Assembly (NCBI RefSeq): GCF_000002865.3 | Contig: NW_001865039.1 | Coordinates: forward strand, 70,645-134,644 | Origin: Monosiga brevicollis MX1 | Lineage: Eukaryota; Opisthokonta; Choanoflagellata; Craspedida; Salpingoecidae | Direction of reading: 5' to 3' | Length of the DNA: 64,000 nucleotides | Shown here: piece after piece, positions 35,242 through 45,690 of the stretch | Position numbering within the stretch: position 1 is the first letter of the stretch | Layout: each line of letters opens with the position of its first letter | Position numbers and translations under genes: made by a program | Notes under the pieces: generated by a model | What the model saw: the letters and a program-made list of their open reading frames with translations, nothing else | Told to the model about the DNA's origin: nothing | Databases searched by the model: none

Positions 35242-36078
35242 TAATGAACTTGGAAAAAAAAAAAAATGGGGCAGAGGTGCCAAGACCGGGCCAACTCCCC
35301 CCTGCTCGCATTTACGTGAAGCGTTCACCATGCCACGTATTATTCATTCGCAACGAGCCAAGGAAGGATATCGAATTGACAGTTTTGATCATTTTAGCTG
35401 CTCATCACTGACCACCGCCGTGCCTCTTGTGTTTCTTTGCCTAAAACCTAGCATTGAGCCAGATGCCAAGACCATTGTCCCACTTCGCCTTGATCTTAGC
35501 CACAGCCATGGTTATTTATCTTGATCTTAGCCACAGTCACGGCCACAGCCACGGTTATTCATCAGTCCATCCGCTGCACCTTAACCTTGCAAATCTTCAT
35601 CTACATGTGGTTCATTTCATGTGAAATGGTCAAAATCATTTGAATGTAAGCACTAAAAAACTACCACAAGTACATCAAATCAGATGACTTATGTGGTGAA
35701 GTGCCAAAGCTTTTGTTGATGTTTCAAAGTCGTATGTGTGATGCATTTTGTACAAAACACACAACAACGCGCTTGGACGCCGCCTGCCAGTAAACGGCAG
35801 CCAGACGGTGATCGAGGAGCAGGGACTTGAGTGGCCGTTTAGGCATTGGTATATGAAGCAGCAGCTCACTGGGAACCAGTCTGAATTGGAGCAACGAGGT
35901 GAGTCTTGGCTCCGGCCGTGGTTTTCGGCTTCAACGCACGGACACACCCACCGACCTGCCGTCACCATGACCCCACCCTACCACAGCTTGGAGAGCGCTC
36001 GCTCGCTGGCAAGCTTTCAGCTGTTTTTGACCTCTCACCCCGGGCTTGCTCTGTCCCACACTCAGGTACACCTGTACC
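35242..36078. other. Intergenic with imperfect tandem repeat and probable ACS 5' UTR
   Basis: At 35,490-35,565 a CTTGATCTTAGCCACAG unit is repeated with CACGGCCACAGCCA variants, ending in GGTTATTTAT/GGTTATTCAT. A donor (GAGGTGAGTCT, about 35,898) pairs plausibly with an acceptor (CACACTCAG at 36,064) just before the ACS start codon. That would make a 5' UTR intron of the acetyl-CoA synthetase gene. Confidence 0.45.
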
Positions 36079-39000
36079 ATGGCAGCGCTCACAGCAGCGT
36101 TGCGGTCATGGGTCAAAGCACCGACCCGCTGGAGCCGTTTGGCCCAGACGATTCCTGGCAGCGGCCAACATGCCTCCACTTCTTTAAGGGCGAGACAGGG
36201 CATCAGCCGCCCCGGAGCGGCGCGCTTCATGGCGGCATCTGCCCATGCCACCTCGACAACCGACGATGACGCCGATTACGTTGCCTACTACAACGATTGT
36301 ATGCAAAACCCCAACGCCTTTTGGGATCAGCAAGCCCGACAGCGACTCCAGTGGCGCCAGTTGTATGACAAGGTGGCTGACCACAACTTGGCTGAAGGTC
36401 AAATCCGCTGGTTTACCAACGGCAAGCTCAACGTTGCTGGTCAGTTCCTGGCGCTTCATCATTGTATCCAGCATGCTCGGCTCTCAACTTTCTCCCCGCC
36501 CATGGCTCGCGCCTGCGCTGCCACTCTACACGGCAACCCACGCACCTTTGTCATGTTTTCAAATTTTCTTTGATGTGTTGTTGTTGTTGTTGTTGTTGAC
36601 GAAATCGCGGGAACTTGTTTTTGTGTCGAAATTGTGCCCTTGCTTGAGCTCAACCTTTTTTTTTTTTTTTGGAATGGGTGCATGGTAGAGAACTGTATCG
36701 ACCGCCATGTCGAGTCGGGTCGTGGAGATGCGACCGCACTCATCTACGAGGCTGACGAGCCAGGCACCACCCAACACGTACGCCGACGGTTCACCTGATG
36801 TCTTTGCTTCTCCGAGCCCCCCCCCCCCCCCCGGCTTAATTCATCACCTGGTGGTTGGGCCTTAATCTGCCCGAACAGATNNNNNNNNNNNNNNNNNNNN
36901 NNNNNNNNNNNNNNNNNNNNNNNNNNNNNNGCGGGGGGTTCCCCGGATTTTTTTGGTTTTTCGGGGCCCCCCCCCCCCCCCCGCCTCAGTTCATCACCTG
37001 CTGCTTGGCCCTTAATCTGCCCGACCAGATTACTTACAAGGAGCTTCAAGAACAAGTCAACCGTCTCGCCAACGTTCTCCTGCAGCAGGGCGTCAAGCAG
37101 GTCTGCACATCAGCGCTTCGCCGCACTCCTGGCCACAGAACCCGGCTTGCCTCAGCGAAACTGCCCACCTGCCCGTCTCATCCAGCACTCTGTGCCACTC
37201 TTCCTTATTTCCCAGGGCGACCGCGTCTGCCTCTACCTCCCTATGACCCCCTACGCAGTGTATGCCATGCTAGCATGTGCACGCATCGGTGCCATCCACA
37301 CTCTTGTCTTTGCGGGCTTTAGCGAGGACGCGCTTGCTGCCCGCATCTCTGACGGTGATTGCCGTGTCTTGATCACTGCCGACGAAAGTGTTCGTGGTGG
37401 CAAGGTGAGACATGGCGAGGATTTCTTTCCTAATGGATTGATTTACAATGACGCTTGCTTGTATTGAACAGCCGCCACACGCTCGTCTTTAGCTTGGCGC
37501 CAACTAGCTTGCCATGTCTGCTCATAAATTGCCGCTCTCTCCTTGTGTGATACATCAACGCATGCAGAAAATTCCTCTGCGTCAAATTGCCAACGATGCT
37601 CTCGCTCAAATCCCGGGTCAAGTACGAGCAGTCCTTGTTCAAGAGCGCACCGGTAAGACCCCGCCCCAGGCGTGTTCATCCTTCTCGGTCAACGTTGTTG
37701 CTTTCAATCCCACAAGAAGCTTTGCTAGCCCGCATGCCACGCCTCACACTTGCCAATTGCCATGCTGATCATTCAACTTGCAGGAAACGCCCATGCCTTA
37801 CAAAAAGATGACATCAAGTTGTACGAAGCCATGGCAGCTGCTTCACCCGTTGCCGAGTCGGCCACAGTGGACGCCGAGGATGGCCTCTTCCTCCTTTACA
37901 CCTCGGGTAGCACAGGAGCACCCAAGGGACTTTTGCACACTTCGGGTGGCTACCTCCTCTACGCCGGCTATACTCATGAGGTGGGAGCCAAGTCGGTCGG
38001 GTACCTTGGCTCGTTGCTTGGGTGCCAAGTTGAAGCGTTTGCCTCGCACTGGCATTCATTGTCCATCTCGTGCTGCAGCACTTTTTCGACTACAAACCGG
38101 GAGATATCTATGCATGCTTGGCCGACGTCGGCTGGATCACTGGCCATACCTACGTGGTCTACGGCCCTCTCGTCAATGGCGCTACCACAGTCATTTTCGA
38201 GAGCGTGCCGACTTACCCAGATGCAAGCCGATATTGGGAGGTAAGCGCTGTCCTTACCGGCACGCTGGCTGCCATGCCACGCCCCGAGCTGACCCGGGCC
38301 TCGCCTGCGTGCGGCTAGATGGTTGAGCGACTGCGCATTAATCAGTTGTACACGGCCCCAACCGCGCTACGCCTTTTAATGAAGCAAGGTACAGCTCTTG
38401 GTTGATTCGAGGCTTTCCCGCGTAGAGCTCTGGATTTTTTATTCCCCTGTGATATTCATGGTATGCCGTGCGTGCGCTTAGGCGACGACTTTGTGCAGAA
38501 GCATGACCGCTCTTCGTTGCGCGTCCTGGGTTCGGGTGCGTATGCCTGACATGTTGCTCATGTGCTCCTGGCGTCTGTGTGTTTTGTCTCGCACTGTCAG
38601 CACGGCTTTTTTGCCACTGCCCTCCTTGATTCAAGCTCACGGCTGCTGATGGCTTGGTCTTCTCAGTCGGTGAGCCCATCAACCCAGAGGTGTGGCGCTG
38701 GTTTCACGATGTGGTTGGCAACAAACAGTGCCGAATTGCCGACACCTGGTGGCAAACGGAGACTGGTGGCATCATGATGTGCCCCTCACCGTTGGCAAGC
38801 AAGGAAGGTCATAAGCCGGGTGCCGCCATGCACCCAGCCGTTGGCGTGGTGCCCCTCTTGCTAGGCACCGATGGTCAAGAAATCAAAGGCAACGACGTCG
38901 AAGGTCTTCTATGCCTTCGAGATCCCACGCCAGGAATGGCCCGGACAGTCTTTGGAAACCACAAACGATTTTGTGAAACCTATTGGTCGCACTTTCCCGG

Positions 39001-39660
39001 CTACTACTTTACGGGCGATGGAGCAAAGCGCGATTCTGAAGGCCATTATCACATCACAGGCCGCGTGGACGACGTGATCAATGTCAGTGGTCACCGCCTC
39101 GGTACTGCCGAGGTTGAGAGCTCGCTCCTGCTACACAAGGGCGTCGCTGAGTCGGCCGTCGTGGGCTATCCACACGATGTCAAGGGTGAAGGAATTTGTG
39201 CCTACGTGATTTTGCGTGCCGATTTTGAGCCGACGGGCAACACAGCCAAGGAGCTCAAGGAGGTTGTGCGCCACCACATTGGCGCCTTTGCCAGTCCTGA
39301 TCGCGTGCAGGTGCGCTGGCATTTAAACTTCTTTAAAAAGACAACAATGATTCAGTCCTTTTTCGTCTTTGTTTATTTCTCACATGTTACCATTGGTGAT
39401 TTGACTGCCGGTAGTTGGTCAAGGACTTGCCAAAGACGCGTTCGGGCAAGATCATGCGTCGCATCTTGCGCAAAATTGCCAGCAATCAGGTCTGTGCGCC
39501 CTTGTTTGCCAACATTCACCCAGACGCTCAAGAATTTGACAGTTCGAGCCTCACCTCTTTTTGCTTCCCGTAGCTGAACGAGTTGGGAGATCTTTCTACT
39601 CTGGCTGAACCCAAAGTAGTCGACGAGATCATTGAAGGCCATAAGGAATTCCTGGGCTGA
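36079..39660 (+). CDS. Acetyl-CoA synthetase (AMP-forming)
   Basis: At least ten exons give a full-length acyl-CoA/acetyl-CoA synthetase: [60 protein letters not shown] and [13 protein letters not shown]. Next come [20 protein letters not shown] (P-loop), [27 protein letters not shown] and [16 protein letters not shown]. The last blocks are [14 protein letters not shown] and [14 protein letters not shown], the last carrying the catalytic Lys that is acetylation-regulated in this family. The N-terminal ~50 residues are Arg/Ser/Ala-rich and nearly free of acidic residues, like a mitochondrial presequence. A second in-frame Met at 36,229 (MAASAHATS) would give a form without it. It converts acetate, ATP and CoA to acetyl-CoA. 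An assembly gap at 36,881 lies in an intron. Confidence 0.95.
36881..36930. other. Assembly gap (50 N)
   Basis: The gap is flanked by two near-identical segments (about 36,818-36,880 and 36,968-37,030), each a C-run followed by TCATCACCTG..TCTGCCCGA.CAGAT. The right copy joins correctly to the exon ITYKELQEQ. The left copy looks like an error-rich duplicate of it, so the gap probably has zero or negative true size. Confidence 0.85.
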
Positions 39661-39883
39661 GAGTCTGTTGCCCGAACTGGATGACTTGTCCCCAACCTGC
39701 GTTGGCGTTTGTGCGTGATTTGTGTTGTTTGTACAGCATGTTTTATTTTTTTTTTTCTTTTGTTTTTTTTTATAATGAACAGGTCAATTTATGCAAATCA
39801 CAATGTCAGCGCAGTGTCGCATCAAGGCATGCGAGGCACATCAAACCAGCGTTGTTTTCAATCGCAGTCGCACAGCCAGACCG

Positions 39884-40914
39884 CTAGTTGACGCGCTGGG
39901 CCATGGCTTTGAAGGTGTCTTTGAGATCAACAGGGGTTGGCGCGATCAGAGCCATGCTGGCAGTAGGTACCAGATCGGCCTTGCGCATGGTTGTACTGTC
40001 ACGAGGCAGGCGCTGGCGGTTGTGCTGCGTCTGAAGCTCAAATTCGACGGTCTCATCGGCCAAGGCCTCACTCACGAATTGATACAAGGCTTGCAGTGTA
40101 TCTGTGACACGGAAGGTGCCTTGCAGCACATAATCGGCATTGATGCGCACACGCAGCAGGCAGAATCTACAAAAGAAGGCACGGCAATGAGAGAGACTTG
40201 ACAGCTTTATGTTCTTCAGACTGGGGTCAAAATGGCAAAAGAGTTGCGTGTGGTACCGATAAATTCGCTTGCGTTTATCCGCCTGTGCTTCACGCATAGC
40301 CTACAGCAATGTCATTCCACCTGCTGTCAGTTCACGAGGCCACACACTGGGGGTGTCTGGCACGAGCATAGGGTGCGCCGGGCCGTGCCTTTGTTCGGAG
40401 AGAAAGCATTTCGTCCATCTTGGCAGCGTTGAGCTTGTGTTGCAGTCTAGGGCACCCATTCGCCGATGAGAGGCAACAGATTCGCCCACTCGCCAGCTTG
40501 TAGTCGTGTCCAGAAACACGTTTTTGTGACATACTTGACATCCTCGAGGGTGATGGCATAAAAGTCTGGGGGCAGCTCCGTGCGCAAGGCAATGGATGCC
40601 CCGTCTCCCACTCGCAAGACTTGCGGGTCACGATACAATGGAAACTCGACTCGTTGGTTGGAAGAAATCAGTGCCTGCGCTGCTTCAAGGAAGGCCTCGT
40701 CCACGCCATCGGGCAAAACGAGATAGCTTTCGTCCTCTGTCGTGGCGCGACGTGGGGATGAGGCGAGATGGGGGTGAGCCTGAAGTGCAAAAAAAACAGC
40801 AGCCCCAAACACCATCTGTCGCTCACCTAAAGTGGTCTCCTGGAAGCCGGTCGCCACAAGGAAGTCCTTGCCGCCCAGGACGCTGTCGACGCGCTCCTGT
40901 CAGTTTATTATTCA

Positions 40915-40955
<41 letters not shown>

Positions 40956-42096
40956 ACCAGTCAAAACCAACGCATCACTCCAGTTGATTACGAGGGACCA
41001 ACGAAGCTGCCCGTGCCAACCTGAAAGACCTTGTTCCCTTGGCGAATCTTGCGAAACTTTTCGTCACCGGGATGGTCGATGGCGTTTTGCAAGTACCTGC
41101 ATGCAGCCAATGGAGTTGATGCCAATCCCCAATTTGGCACCGTCGGTCAGAAATCGAAAATCCAGCTTTGGCGTGCACTAAGCTCAATCTAACTCGATAC
41201 GGCACCCACTTGCAAATGGTAGTCACGCAAGTATCGCGGACAGCAGGGTCAGGGCACAACGAGTGAATCATCTTGGCCGACGCGTCCAAGGGTGATATGT
41301 CGTATAGCTCCAGCAACTGCAAAGTGAGATGTTCCGTGACATCCATCTCACGGATGATTTGCCCGGTGAGAGGACACTCAACACGGACAGCCAGGTGTGA
41401 TGTAGGAGGGGTGGGCGACGAGCTGGCTTGCTGAGCAGCTGCCTCAGCCGCCGCTTGCTGTGATGCAGAGAGCCCCATGTCAGCAAGAAGTGCATTTGCC
41501 TCTTGCTGACGCCGAGCCTCGGCGCTGGGCTTGCCCCGCTGTCCCCGCGCCTCAATGCGGTCCAAAGCCGCCTGCGCAGCTGGGCTCAATTCGGCTGTGG
41601 GCAGGTCGGGTGGTGCGACGCATCAAAATCATGTTAGTGTCGAAGGCCGGGCCGCAGGTGAGTGCCAAAACCACAAATGAGACCAGCAAGAACCTGCAAC
41701 GCACAACGATTGGGTTGCCGTCTGGCCGCAGCTGACGGCGCCACCTAGACAGGGCAATGGTCGGCGTCAGAAGCTAACCCCGAAGAAGGGCTGGCAAGAT
41801 GGGACACGACTCACGGCTGCGCCAGTGGCGGGCGGGGCACCATCGGAAACTGCATGACTGAGTGACTGCCCTAGAGATGGCAAATTGGAGATCAATGCAA
41901 CACCGTGATCTCACTCGAGCGCAGGACTTTGGTCAAATCCTCTTGAGGATCAAAGGAGTATATCCTAACAACGCCACACGCGGCCAGCTGCCGCCAATGC
42001 GGCCTTGTCTGAACGGATGCGTTGCTGACCTGGTCCGGCCTTTTTGAAGCGATGATCGGCTTTCTTCCTCTTATACCAAGACTTGAGCGAGTCCAT
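39884..42096 (-). CDS. UBXN6: UBXN6/UBXD1-like p97 (VCP) adaptor
   Basis: Starts MDSLKSWYKRKKADHRFKKAGPG at 42,096, matching the N-terminal VIM-type region of UBXN6. A long Ala/Gln-rich segment (MSPAAQAALDRIEARGQRG) and CPLTGQIIREMDVTEHL follow. Next is a PUB domain (NAIDHPGDEKFRKIRQGNKVFQ, RVDSVLGGKDFLVATGF), then ELPPDFYAITLEDVK and a C-terminal UBX domain (VNADYVLQGTFRVTDTLQALYQFV, DLVPTASMALIAP) with the stop at 39,884. UBXN6 is a cofactor of the AAA ATPase p97 in endolysosomal sorting and protein turnover. PUB and the N-terminal motif are the p97 contacts. A 41-base poly-A run (40,914-40,954) lies in one intron. The gene is divergent from the RAD6-like gene across a motif-rich promoter. 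Confidence 0.92.
40914..40954 (+). repeat. Poly-A run in an intron
   Basis: About 41 A bases with almost no interruption, inside a UBXN6-like intron; on the sense strand it is poly-T just after an exon. It could serve as an extended pyrimidine tract or be simple slippage. Confidence 0.9.
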
Positions 42097-43034
42097 GATG
42101 ATAGGCAATCACGTTGAAGTACAGCCAGCAGTATTTTAGCGCGTGTGTACCCGATGCCGCGCGCCCACCTGCACAACAAAACCCAGGCAACGCCATCCAT
42201 CATGAGCTCATTCAAGCCACAACTCCTCAGACCAACTTACAATTAGAAAACTACATAAAGCCTCTAAGTCTCCACAGGTTCCAACACTACACTTCAGTAC
42301 ATATCTACATAAAGTCCATGACTGTCTTCCATAAATCCCCACCAAGCCCGGCCCGCTGCCTGCTGGAAAACGTATGCGCGAGAATCGTCTGACAATACAT
42401 CATCCAGAAGAAGTTAGCCATATTTTATCTGACAATTTGAAGTGTTTGTCTGACAATTTGAAGTGTTTGTCTGACAATTTCATGCGTTTTTGTCTGACAG
42501 TTTGAAGTGTAGCCGTTGATCACACATCAACTGCGACCAAAGGCCTTGAACGAACTGACTGCCGGCAGCGACAGCGGCACCGCCTCTGGGCTGCCAAACG
42601 TGCGTGCGTGCGTGCGTGGGAACTGGCTCTGCTTTGGTAGGCCTCATGCTTGGCATTGATAGTGGGACTGGCCCTCGTGGTGGTAGCCTTGACTACGAGG
42701 CTGTTTGTGGTCCCAGTCAGGGGGCGGCGGCAGGGATATTCACCTCGTTGATCGTTTCTGTTGAACGCCTTGTCCTGGTCGGGTGCTCTTCTGACAAGCT
42801 CAGACCTTCTGCCCGCCAGCAGACCACACATGTGGCGACGACGACTCTGCACATGGCTTGCTCATGCCCAATGTTTTTTTCAAAAAAAAAGCACCTCGTG
42901 CCATCTCACCGACCTGCAATTTCCCGCCATTAGACTCGGGTTGATATTGTTGTTCGTCAGACCCCTTTCGACCGGCCTGACCACGACGTGCACATTTTGC
43001 TTGACGCAGATTGTGTGCTCGTCCACATCTCATC
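42097..43034. promoter_or_regulatory. Divergent UBXN6/RAD6 promoter region
   Basis: 938 bases separate the two start codons. The region contains five copies of the TCTGACA core (42,388-42,500). The four from 42,428 onward are spaced about 21 bases apart. A (GTGC)n run lies near 42,600. No gene is called in it. Confidence 0.5.
42388..42500 (+). promoter_or_regulatory. Array of TCTGACAA motifs, 21-bp period
   Basis: TCTGACAA occurs at 42,388, 42,428, 42,449 and 42,470, and TCTGACAG at 42,493. The last four are in an imperfect tandem repeat with unit TCTGACAATTTGAAGTGTT. A 21-base period is two helical turns, so the sites would face the same side of DNA. The array lies about 330 bases from the UBXN6 ATG and 540 from the RAD6 ATG. 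A protein-binding role is inference. Confidence 0.6.
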
Positions 43035-43710
43035 ATGACGACCCCAGCTCGCAAGCGTCTCTTAAAAGACTTTAAGAACCTGACACAGGATCCTCCAGAG
43101 GGCATTGCTGGTGCTCCTGTTGGTGACAACATCTTTGTCTGGCACGCCGTCATTTTTGGGTGCGATGTCGCGTCCAGGCATCACAGTCCCACGCAGGCTG
43201 CGCTCCAACCTACCTCGGCCCGCAGGGATTGCTCACCCGTGTGTCTTGGCTTTGGTGTAGACCTCGCGACACGCCGTTTGAGGACGGCGCCTTCAAGCTC
43301 GTCCTGGAGTTTAGGTTTGTTGTCGCGTCAACTTGGCGAAATGGACCACGGCTCAAACTCACCCCTTCCATGTTTGTCTCAGCGAGGACTACCCCAATAA
43401 GGCCCCCAAAGTTCGCTTCGTCTCGCAGCTGTTTCATCCCAATGGTAGGTCATTCGCTTTCTTGTTTGTCCCCGCTCATTTACCAGCGCTCCGGAAGTGT
43501 GTGACCTCGATTCACCTGCACCCTCACCCGTGCGCCAACTGCGCCCGACTGTTAGTATATGCTGATGGCTCCATTTGTCTGGATATCCTTGCTTCCAAGT
43601 GGTCCCCGACGTTCAATGTATCTGGCATCTTGACCTCCATCCAATCCCTCCTTGACGAGCCCAACCCCAATTCCCCGGCGTTAGTTTTCTGTTGGTGTGA
43701 GCACATGTGA
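43035..43710 (+). CDS. RAD6/UBE2A-like ubiquitin-conjugating enzyme, C terminus atypical
   Basis: Exons 43035-43159, 43261-43314, 43383-43444 and 43556 onward join in frame. The product matches RAD6 through [34 protein letters not shown] and [15 protein letters not shown]. It continues with [18 protein letters not shown] and [18 protein letters not shown] (the active-site Cys is in SICLDIL). It closes with [18 protein letters not shown]. The usual continuation (NSQAAQLY.. and the last two helices, about 30 residues) is not found; the open frame instead reads LVFCWCEHM and stops at 43,710. I searched the following 350 bases in all plus frames by eye without finding it. Possible explanations are a distant last exon, an assembly error or a truncated enzyme. 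RAD6 acts in histone H2B ubiquitination and post-replication repair. Confidence 0.85.
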
Positions 43711-44125
43711 AGCGCGCTTTGCAGGCCCCTTTGGAGTGAGCCAAGATCACCTCCTTTTCGATGCGACAATTTGCTTGGTGGTCCTGCTTGGTGGTCCTCA
43801 CATGTACATGTTTGATTGGTCCCGGCGGTGCCGATGACTGCGACAACAGATCATCATGCGTGTGTGCATGTCTTGTGCAGACTTCGAATTGAGCGTGCTC
43901 TTGTAACACTCACGGCCATTGCCCTAAGGCCACGTACAGAATCAGGCGTCACAACATTGGCATTTTCCTCTGTATACACAAGCAAATCAATTCCAGCAAT
44001 GTGCACAACTGTGCGCAGGAAGGGTGCACGCATGTAGCGTGGCCAAAGACGCTCAGCGCCTCTGCTGTCGGAAGGCTGCTAGTGCCGGGTTGTCGGTGCT
44101 GGGGCGTGAAGACCAGCCTGGGCGG
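43711..44125. other. Convergent 3' region
   Basis: Lies between the RAD6-like and J-protein genes. It contains the imperfect repeat TTGCTTGGTGGTCCTG / CTTGGTGGTCCTC (43,770-43,800). No additional gene is recognised, and the missing RAD6 C terminus is not visible here. Confidence 0.45.
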
Positions 44126-44810
44126 TCAATGCCAGAAGATGATTCCTCCCCTCTTGCTGTCGCGGACACGGGCTGCCCTGTTGAACCGCCCTGCAATCTC
44201 GCTGTCGTTTGCACTGGTGCAAAATGCCGACACTGCAGGCACAAGGCACAAGAAACAAAACAAAAGGAGAGGGTGGGGGAACAAGAAGCATCAGTACAAG
44301 GGCCAAAGACAACTTGTTTGAGGGCCTTGGTCCTCGTGTCAACGGCACCGCCACCGCAATATCGCTTTTCGAAGGCATACCTCGCCGGGGTTGAAACGTT
44401 TGCAAAAGTTGGCAAAAGTGGTGGGGCGTTCGAGTTCCAGCCAGAGATCATAATGTTCACGCGTCTTGGGATCGCTGAGGACTTCATACGCACGGTTAAT
44501 TACGGCCATATCCCTACGAGAACGCTTGCTGGGTGATACCAGCTCTTGACGGTCTGGGTGATGCTGCTTGGACAGCAGGCGAAACTCCGTCCGGATCTGC
44601 TCGGCCTGCGAAAACAAACGCAATAAAGGTCATGCCGTTTCTGTCTCCGGTCCAGTTGCACGGCCCCTTTGACTCCTCAAGCGGCACAGGCACCTCTCAT
44701 TGACATACATTGGAGGAGGAAGAGCAACCGAGAATCTCATAAAAGGTCAATGCCGCCGGATCTGCCTCTTCTCCCAGCGCAGCCTGAGCGGCAGGCTGCG
44801 CCTTGGCCAT
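44126..44810 (-). CDS. DNAJC12-like J-domain protein
   Basis: Exon 1 starts at 44,810 (MAKAQPAAQAALGEEADP) and contains LTFYEILGCSSSSN up to a GTATGT donor. Exon 2 continues AEQIRTEFRLLSKQHHPDR (with the HPD motif), INRAYEVLSDPKTREHYDLWL and FANFCKRFNPGE. The FYEILGC start and the YDLWLELER sequence after the J domain resemble DNAJC12, a small Hsp70 co-chaperone. A donor after NPGE (GTATGC) suggests a last exon. The best reading is NDSEIAGRFNRAARVRD..IIFWH ending at 44,126, but this is uncertain. A TTGTCAGA motif lies about 50 bases upstream of the ATG (44,857-44,864). Confidence 0.78.
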
Positions 44811-45690
44811 GACGCAGTGTCTGCTCCTGTGCTTGGCCCGCTGTCCGCAGTTTGAATTGTCAGAAAATAGCTTTGAGGGAGTTGCTTTGTGTATGTTATT
44901 ATTCAGCACGTAAAAATACGTCGCCATTGATACAAAACTTCCAACTCAGAACCCCTTGGCAACGTCCGTTCTTCAAAGGGAGAGAAGGGCAGCGGGTGCC
45001 CTCAAGCCCGCTGCCGCTCGCCGGGCTGTGATCAGGATCAAATGGAATGATGCTCTACACGCAAGCAGCACCAGCGACCCGCAAACGCCAGCTCCCAAGC
45101 ACATCTCCAAGCCAGCTCCTCCCACTCCCTCACCATAAGAACGTTACGAGAATGGCTTACAACATACCCTTGTAAGCAAGGCGGGCGCTCACTGACAGCT
45201 GACGACTGACTGACTGGCTGACTGTCATTTGCATTTGACCCGTCCTCCCTTTCCTGTGCGCTGTGTGACTGCCTCCGCTACGAAGCGCGTTGACCGTGAC
45301 TGACTGAACCAACTGAGCTGAACGAACAACCGACTTCTTTAAAGGTGAGTCAAAGTAGGACTTTGACTACGTTTTGAGAGTAGCCCGCTGCCATTCTGTG
45401 CACCTTCATTTCACACCCCTCCACTCTACCCAGGTACTGGCCACGTTTTCTTCAACCTAAACTGAGAGGCTTTCCGTGCCAGCGGTACCAGGCGAGCCAA
45501 CCAGGTTCGTGCCTCGCCAATTCTAACCCACCCTTGGCAACAAGGCATGCCATCGCTTTGCATGTCTGGCTCCAGACGATGAGATAATGTCGAGTCCCTG
45601 ATGACTCAACCATGCCTCGGTGCGCTGCCATTGCCACAGAAGTGCCTGTTTGTTAAGCGAAGAACCTACTTTAACTCGACCAGCAACAAG
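44811..45690. promoter_or_regulatory. Divergent upstream region of J protein and phosphagen kinase
   Basis: Contains TTGTCAGA at 44,857-44,864 near the J-protein start. A CTGA-rich stretch (45,195-45,315) and a donor-like AAAGGTGAGT at about 45,342 look like a 5' UTR intron of the phosphagen kinase gene. A plausible acceptor is CTACCCAG near 45,434. The frame continuing upstream of 45,691 is not favoured as coding. Confidence 0.45.

Noticed and set aside
35748-36269. ORF overlapping the acetyl-CoA synthetase start
   Set aside because: Frame is disrupted by a likely 5' UTR intron and differs from the enzyme frame; better explained as untranslated sequence.
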